DNA of 64,000 bases from Arhodomonas sp052060015 (GTDB lineage Bacteria; Pseudomonadota; Gammaproteobacteria; Nitrococcales; Nitrococcaceae). Under the pieces are notes generated by a model. The model saw only the letters and a program-made list of their open reading frames with translations, was not told the DNA's origin and did no database searches. The DNA lies in the NCBI RefSeq assembly GCF_052060015.1, contig NZ_JBPODZ010000003.1, positions 1 through 64,000 on the forward strand. The letters are read 5' to 3'. The position numbers and the translations under genes are program-made. Below, one piece after another: positions 60,014 to 64,000 of this stretch; the stretch's first letter is position 1, and each line of letters opens with the position of its first letter.

Positions 60014-61425
60014 AGGATCTCGTGGTCATCGGCGGTGGGGTCGCCGGACTGGTGACCGCCAGCGTCGCCGGCCAGCTGGGTCTGGATGTGGCGCTGCTCG
60101 AGCGCGAGTCCCGCCTCGGCGGCGATTGCCTCCACTACGGCTGCGTGCCGAGCAAGACCCTGCTGCGCTCGGCGGCGGTCGCGCAGCTGATGCGCCGCGG
60201 TGGCGATTTCGGTCTGCCGGCCCACGAGCCCGCCGTGGACCTCGCCGCGGTGAACGACCGCCTGCGTTCGGTCATCGACACCCTCCAGGCCCACGACGAT
60301 CCGGAGCGGTTCCGTAGCTACGGGGTGGACGTGCGTTTCGGTGCCGCGCGATTCGTCAATTCCGGGGAGGTGCGGGTCAAGGGGGAGGCGCTGCGGGCGC
60401 GGCGCTTCGTCATCGCCACCGGCTCGCGGCCCCAGGTGCCGATGATCCCGGGGCTTGCCGAGGCGGGGTATCTCACCAACGAGACGGTATTCGGTTTGCG
60501 CGAGCTGCCGCCGCGGCTGGTAGTGGTGGGGGCCGGGCCGGTGGGCCTGGAGCTTGCCCAGGCCTTTGCCCGTCTGGGCAGCCGGGTGACGGTGGTGGAG
60601 GCCGCCCCGGAGGTACTGCCTCGGGAGGACGCCCGCCTCGCCGCGGAGCTCCGCGGTGCGCTGGCGCGGGAGGGGGTGCGCTTCCACCTCGGTGCCCGGC
60701 TCGAGCGGGTGGATCGGGAGGTGGACGGTGTGACCCTGCAGCTCAACGAGGGCGAGGATCACCGGCCGGTGAGCGCGGATCGCATCCTGGTGGCCACCGG
60801 CCGGGTGCCGGCGGTGGAGGGCCTCGGCCTGGAGGCCGCCGGGGTGGCCCATGACCGCCGGGGTATCGCCGTGGATGCCCGTTTGCGCACCGACCAGCAC
60901 CATATCTATGCCTGCGGCGATGTCACCGGCATGCACCCGTATACGCACATGGCGGAGTACCAGGCGGGGATCGTCATCGCCAATGCGGTGTTCCGTATGC
61001 CGAAACGGGCGGACTACCGGGTCGTCCCGCGGGTGACCTACACCGACCCGGAGCTCGCCCAGGTGGGCCTCACCCCCGCCGAGGCCCTGGAGCGCCACCC
61101 CGACGCCCGGGTGCTGGAGTACCCCTTCGCGGAGCTGGACCGCGGGATCATCGACGGCGACACCGACGGGCGTATCCGCCTGGTGGTCCGCCGCGGGCGG
61201 ATCCTGGGGGCGTCCATCCTGGGGGCCCATGCCGGCGAGCTGATCCACGAGATCGTGGTGGCCATGCAGGCGCGGGTGCGGCTCGGGACGATCTCCGCGG
61301 CCGTGCACGCCTATCCGACCCTGGCCCAGATCCACCGTCGCGCCGCCAATACCCTCTATGGCGAGCAACTGTTCCGGCCAGGCACACGGCGGGTGGTGCG
61401 CTGGCTGCAGCGGCTGATCCCCTGA
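60010..61425 (+). CDS. flavin disulfide oxidoreductase (mercuric reductase/lipoamide dehydrogenase-like)
   Basis: The protein has 471 residues. The FAD site is LVVIGGGVAGLVTASVAGQL; the redox pair is Cys40/Cys45 in GGDCLHYGCVPSKTL; the NAD domain has LVVVGAGPVGLELAQAFARL; FAD is bound again in HHIYACGDVTGMHPYTHMAE. The C-terminal HAYPTLAQIHRRAANTLY replaces the usual HAHPTxxE end, so it is not a standard lipoamide dehydrogenase. Mercuric reductase's Cys pair at the C-terminus is also absent. Its physiological substrate is unknown. It is translationally coupled to the TVP38 gene. Confidence 0.92.
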   Translation: MKDLVVIGGGVAGLVTASVAGQLGLDVALLERESRLGGDCLHYGCVPSKTLLRSAAVAQLMRRGGDFGLPAHEPAVDLAAVNDRLRSVIDTLQAHDDPERFRSYGVDVRFGAARFVNSGEVRVKGEALRARRFVIATGSRPQVPMIPGLAEAGYLTNETVFGLRELPPRLVVVGAGPVGLELAQAFARLGSRVTVVEAAPEVLPREDARLAAELRGALAREGVRFHLGARLERVDREVDGVTLQLNEGEDHRPVSADRILVATGRVPAVEGLGLEAAGVAHDRRGIAVDARLRTDQHHIYACGDVTGMHPYTHMAEYQAGIVIANAVFRMPKRADYRVVPRVTYTDPELAQVGLTPAEALERHPDARVLEYPFAELDRGIIDGDTDGRIRLVVRRGRILGASILGAHAGELIHEIVVAMQARVRLGTISAAVHAYPTLAQIHRRAANTLYGEQLFRPGTRRVVRWLQRLIP

Positions 61426-61429
61426 GGGC

Positions 61430-62455
61430 TCAGGCGGCCCGGCGAGCGGGCGGTTGCAGCCCTTCCATCGCCCAGCGCGGGGCGACGTCGAAGGCGCGGT
61501 CGTGCTCGGCCTCGGCGGCGCGGAGCCAGCCGGCGTGGGCAATCATGGCGCCATTGTCGGTGCAGAACTCGATGCGCGGGTAGAACACCCGCGCGCCCCG
61601 GCGTTCCGCCACCTCCCGCAGCCGCTCGCGCAGCGCCGTGTTGGCGCCCACGCCCCCGGCGATCACCAGGCGCTGCACCCCGGTCTGTTCCAGGGCGCGC
61701 CGGCACTTGATGGCCAGGGTGTCCACCACCGCGTCTTGGAAGGCGCGGGCGATATCCGCCCGGGTCTGGGGGGCGTCGCCGCTGGCCTCGGCGGTGTGCA
61801 GGGTATGGGTCTTCAGCCCGCTGAAGCTGAAGTCCAGGCCGGGGCGGTCGGTCATGGGCCGGGGGAAACGGAAGCGCCCCGGGTCGCCACCGGCGGCGGC
61901 CCGCTCCACCGCCGGCCCGCCGGGGAAGCCCAGCCCCAGGAGCTTGGCGGTCTTGTCGAAGGCCTCGCCGGCGGCGTCGTCGACGCTCTCACCGAGCAGG
62001 CGGTAGCGGCCCACGCCGGCCACCTGCACCAGCATGGTGTGGCCGCCGGAGACCAGCAGGGCGACGAAGGGGAAGGCCGGCGGCTCGGCCTCGAGCAGGG
62101 GCGCGAGCAGATGGGCCTCCATGTGGTGGATGCCGATGGCGGGCCGTTCCAGGGCGAAGGCCAGGCTCCGGGCCGTGGCCGCGCCCACCAGCAGTGCCCC
62201 GGCGAGGCCGGGGCCGCGGGTGTAGGCGATGACGTCGAGCTCCGCGCCGGTGGTCTCCGCGTCCGTCAGGGCCTCACGGATCAGCGGCGTGAGCTTGCGC
62301 ACGTGATCCCGGGAGGCGAGCTCCGGGACCACCCCGCCGTAGCGGGCGTGGGTGTCCACCTGGCTGTGCAGCCGGTGGGCGAGCAGGCCGCGGCTGCCGT
62401 CGTAGACGGCGACGCCGGTCTCGTCGCAGGAGGTCTCGATGCCGAGTACGCGCAT
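61430..62455 (-). CDS. tsaD: tRNA N6-threonylcarbamoyladenosine synthase subunit TsaD
   Basis: The protein has 341 residues. It starts MRVLGIETSCDETGVAVYDG. The metal motif GIHHMEAHLLAP and ATP-binding segments VALLVSGGHTMLVQV, GEAFDKTAKLLGLGFPGGPA and LVIAGGVGANTALRERL are intact. It installs t6A at position 37 of ANN-decoding tRNAs and is essential in most bacteria. It diverges from rpsU across a 132-bp promoter region, as in many gammaproteobacteria. Confidence 0.97.
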   Translation of the reverse strand: MRVLGIETSCDETGVAVYDGSRGLLAHRLHSQVDTHARYGGVVPELASRDHVRKLTPLIREALTDAETTGAELDVIAYTRGPGLAGALLVGAATARSLAFALERPAIGIHHMEAHLLAPLLEAEPPAFPFVALLVSGGHTMLVQVAGVGRYRLLGESVDDAAGEAFDKTAKLLGLGFPGGPAVERAAAGGDPGRFRFPRPMTDRPGLDFSFSGLKTHTLHTAEASGDAPQTRADIARAFQDAVVDTLAIKCRRALEQTGVQRLVIAGGVGANTALRERLREVAERRGARVFYPRIEFCTDNGAMIAHAGWLRAAEAEHDRAFDVAPRWAMEGLQPPARRAA

Positions 62456-62471
62456 GGGAGAGAGGCTCGCT

Positions 62472-62499
62472 TTGCAATCGCCCCGCGCCGGGGTATAAA
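62472..62499 (+). promoter_or_regulatory. sigma-70-type promoter for rpsU
   Basis: TTGCAA at 62472-62477 and TATAAA at 62494-62499 are separated by 16 bp, about 88 bp before the rpsU start. The intervening CCCCGCGCCGGGG forms a short inverted repeat. This is the best promoter match seen in the window. Confidence 0.65.
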
Positions 62500-62587
62500 A
62501 TTACGCGCCTTGACCACCGGGGTTCTGGTGCCCGTGGTGAACCATCAATTCTACCGTGAAATCCGATTCAAGGAAGGTGATCAGTAC

Positions 62588-62800
62588 ATGCCGCACGTAA
62601 AGGTTCGCGAAAACGAGCCCTTCGAGGTCGCTCTTCGCCGCTTCAAGCGCTCCTGTGAGAAGGCCGGTGTGCTCTCCGAGATCCGCCGCCGTGAGTCCTA
62701 CGAGAAGCCCACCCAGGTGCGTAAGCGTAAGCAGGCGGCGGCGGTCAAGCGGCACATGAAGCGGCTGCAGCGCGAGCAGCGCCGTATGCGGATGTATTGA
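62588..62800 (+). CDS. rpsU: 30S ribosomal protein S21 (bS21)
   Basis: The protein has 70 residues, the standard length. The sequence MPHVKVRENEPFEVALRRFK, then EKAGVLSEIRRRESYEKPT and a basic C-terminus, is diagnostic. GGAAGGTGA precedes the ATG. It is the first gene of the rpsU-yqeY-dnaG macromolecular-synthesis operon. Confidence 0.98.
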   Translation: MPHVKVRENEPFEVALRRFKRSCEKAGVLSEIRRRESYEKPTQVRKRKQAAAVKRHMKRLQREQRRMRMY

Positions 62801-62817
62801 ACGCCGCAGGCCCGCCG

Positions 62818-63270
62818 ATGAGCAGCACCGTCAAGTCGCAGATCACCGATGCCGTCAAGCAGGCCATGCGCGCCGGGGACAAGACGCGCCTGGGCGTGCT
62901 GCGCATGGTGACCGCGGCGATCAAGCAACAGGAGGTGGACAGCCGCTCGGAGCTCTCCGATGCGGACGTCCTGGCGGTGCTCTCGAAGATGGTCAAGCAG
63001 CGGCGTGAGGCCCTCGAGCAGTACGAGGAGGCCGGCCGCGACGACCTCGCCGAGAAGGAGCGTGCCGAGATCACGGTGATCTCGGAGTTCCTGCCCCAGC
63101 CGCTGTCCGAGTCTGAGATCGACGCCCTGGTGGATGAGGCCATCGCCGAGACCGGCGCATCGGATATACGCGGCATGGGGCAGGTCATGGGCGTGCTCAA
63201 GCCCCGCGTGCAGGGGCGCGCCGACATGGGTGCGGTCAGCGCCCGGGTCAAGGCACGCCTTTCCGGCTAG
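62818..63270 (+). CDS. GatB/YqeY domain-containing protein
   Basis: The protein has 150 residues of YqeY family: SQITDAVKQAMRAGDKTRLG, VLRMVTAAIKQQEVDSRSEL, MVKQRREALEQYEEAGRDDL and FLPQPLSESEIDALVDEAI. YqeY resembles the tRNA-binding tail of the GatB amidotransferase subunit, and its exact function is unclear. The start at 62818 is preferred over a TTG at 62797 that overlaps rpsU. It sits between rpsU and dnaG, as is normal in this class. Confidence 0.92.
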   Translation: MSSTVKSQITDAVKQAMRAGDKTRLGVLRMVTAAIKQQEVDSRSELSDADVLAVLSKMVKQRREALEQYEEAGRDDLAEKERAEITVISEFLPQPLSESEIDALVDEAIAETGASDIRGMGQVMGVLKPRVQGRADMGAVSARVKARLSG

Positions 63271-63338
63271 ACTGAACGCCGTCGTGGCGTCGCCCGCGGG
63301 GGCCGCCGGAGTCCGCCCGCGGCGGCGTGGAGGGCCCG

Positions 63339-64000
63339 ATGGCCGGTCGCATCCCCGATCAGTTCATTGACGAGCTCCTTGCCCGCGTCGACATCGTCGA
63401 CGTCATCGGCGAGCGCATCCAGTTAAAGCGCGCCGGGGCCAACCACCAGGCGCTCTGTCCTTTCCATACCGAGAAGACCCCCTCGTTCACCGTCAGCCCC
63501 ACCAAGCAGTTCTACCACTGCTTCGGGTGCGGCGCCCACGGCACCGCCATCCGCTTCCTGATGGAATACGACCGAATGGATTTCCGTGAGGCGGTGGCGG
63601 CGCTGGCCCAGATGGCGGGGCTGGAGATCCCGGAGCAGGCCCGCGACGCCCCGACGGAGAGCCACGAGCCCCTCTACCGCGTGCTGGCCCGGGCCACCGA
63701 GCTCTACCGGGGGTGGCTGCGCCGCCACCCCGAACGGGAGCGGGCGGTGGAGTATCTGCGCCGCCGCGGGGTCAGCGGCGAGGTGGCGGCGCGCTACGGG
63801 CTCGGCTTCGCGCCGCCGGGGTGGGACAACCTGCTCCGCGAGCTCGGTGACCGGGATGCCCTGGTGCGTGCCGGCATGGTGGTCGAGAAGGAGGGCGGCC
63901 GGGCCTATGATCGCTTCCGCGACCGCATTATGTTCCCGATCCGGGATCGCCGGGGGCGGGTGATCGGTTTCGGCGGCCGGGTCCTCGGCGAGGGCGAGCC
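63339..64000 (+). CDS. dnaG: DNA primase DnaG, N-terminal part (runs off right edge)
   Basis: The first about 220 residues are present. The CHC2 zinc finger is complete: HQALCPFHTEKTPSFTVSP and FYHCFGCGAHGTAIRFLME. The start of the RNA-polymerase core follows (RFRDRIMFPIRDRRGRVIGF and GGRVLGEGE). The N-terminal helix MAGRIPDQFIDELLARVDIV is typical. DnaG makes RNA primers for replication. The C-terminal DnaB-binding domain is outside the window. Confidence 0.97.
   Translation, partial: MAGRIPDQFIDELLARVDIVDVIGERIQLKRAGANHQALCPFHTEKTPSFTVSPTKQFYHCFGCGAHGTAIRFLMEYDRMDFREAVAALAQMAGLEIPEQARDAPTESHEPLYRVLARATELYRGWLRRHPERERAVEYLRRRGVSGEVAARYGLGFAPPGWDNLLRELGDRDALVRAGMVVEKEGGRAYDRFRDRIMFPIRDRRGRVIGFGGRVLGEGE

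Noticed and set aside
59971..61542. Minus-strand open frame of about 523 codons opposite the flavoprotein
   Set aside because: It mirrors a fully conserved disulfide reductase and shows His/Gln/Gly-rich composition typical of shadows.
61454..62587. Plus-strand frame leading into rpsU
   Set aside because: Only the last 70 codons are conserved (S21); the rest is antisense to tsaD, and the ribosome site places the start at 62588.
1..64000. CRISPR arrays, tRNA or rRNA genes, integrase or phage genes
   Set aside because: None were seen by reading; no repeat-spacer pattern, no cloverleaf-like sequence at island edges, and no integrase motif.

Overview
The window comes from a high-GC gammaproteobacterium. 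The rpsU-yqeY-dnaG block with tsaD divergent from it, together with hemB, aroE, gor and prlC, is typical of that class. The very high GC and acidic proteins suggest an Ectothiorhodospiraceae/Halorhodospiraceae-like halophile, but that placement is an inference.

Layout. (1) 1-0.34 kb: one end of an IS5-type insertion sequence, whose transposase runs off the left edge. (2) 0.34-3.0 kb, minus strand: a small papain/C39-like cysteine peptidase and an autotransporter-type beta-barrel protein. (3) 3.3-11.5 kb, minus strand: a tightly packed type VI secretion (T6SS) spike-delivery module of VgrG, DUF2169 fused to pentapeptide repeats, a second pentapeptide-repeat protein, DUF3540 and a PAAR-like DUF4150 protein. 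(4) 11.8-34.0 kb, plus strand: a complete T6SS structural and regulatory operon in the order tssA, B, C, hcp, tssE, F, G, clpV, a small unknown gene, tagH, tssJ, K, L, M, a tagF-pppA fusion and ppkA. Most junctions overlap or are only a few bases long. VgrG and TssA diverge from a 257-bp region that holds a dyad operator. (5) 34.0-36.9 kb, minus strand: two lipoproteins, an alpha/beta hydrolase and a Sel1-repeat/caspase-like protein. (6) 37.2-48.6 kb: metabolic and housekeeping genes, including beta- and gamma-class carbonic anhydrases, PolX, a ChaN-like protein, two small secreted proteins behind the same dyad motif as the T6SS operon, oligopeptidase A, glutathione reductase, an M14-type deacylase, a metallophosphoesterase and two unknown genes. 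(7) 48.7-56.1 kb: an accessory island with a ParE-type toxin and antitoxin, an unknown membrane protein plus a DUF3320-like protein, VapBC with a clear operator, remnants of a HigA-type antitoxin and a nucleotidyltransferase, and a methyltransferase followed by a 1089-residue PLD-helicase-S24-DUF3427 protein. (8) 56.1-64 kb: core genes, with an antiporter-aroE-hemB operon on minus, a TVP38 protein plus flavin disulfide reductase on plus, tsaD on minus, then rpsU, yqeY and the start of dnaG.

How the genes work together. The T6SS operon appears intact: baseplate, sheath, tube, membrane complex, recycling ATPase, and a threonine-phosphorylation switch of PpkA, PppA, the FHA protein and TagF. The divergent module supplies the spike, a PAAR-like tip and loading factors, but no obvious toxin domain. 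The payload is therefore an open question, and the C39-like peptidase and the two lipoproteins are the local candidates. The 48.7-56.1 kb island looks like a defence/toxin-antitoxin hotspot inserted among core genes, and it is where an undescribed system is most likely.
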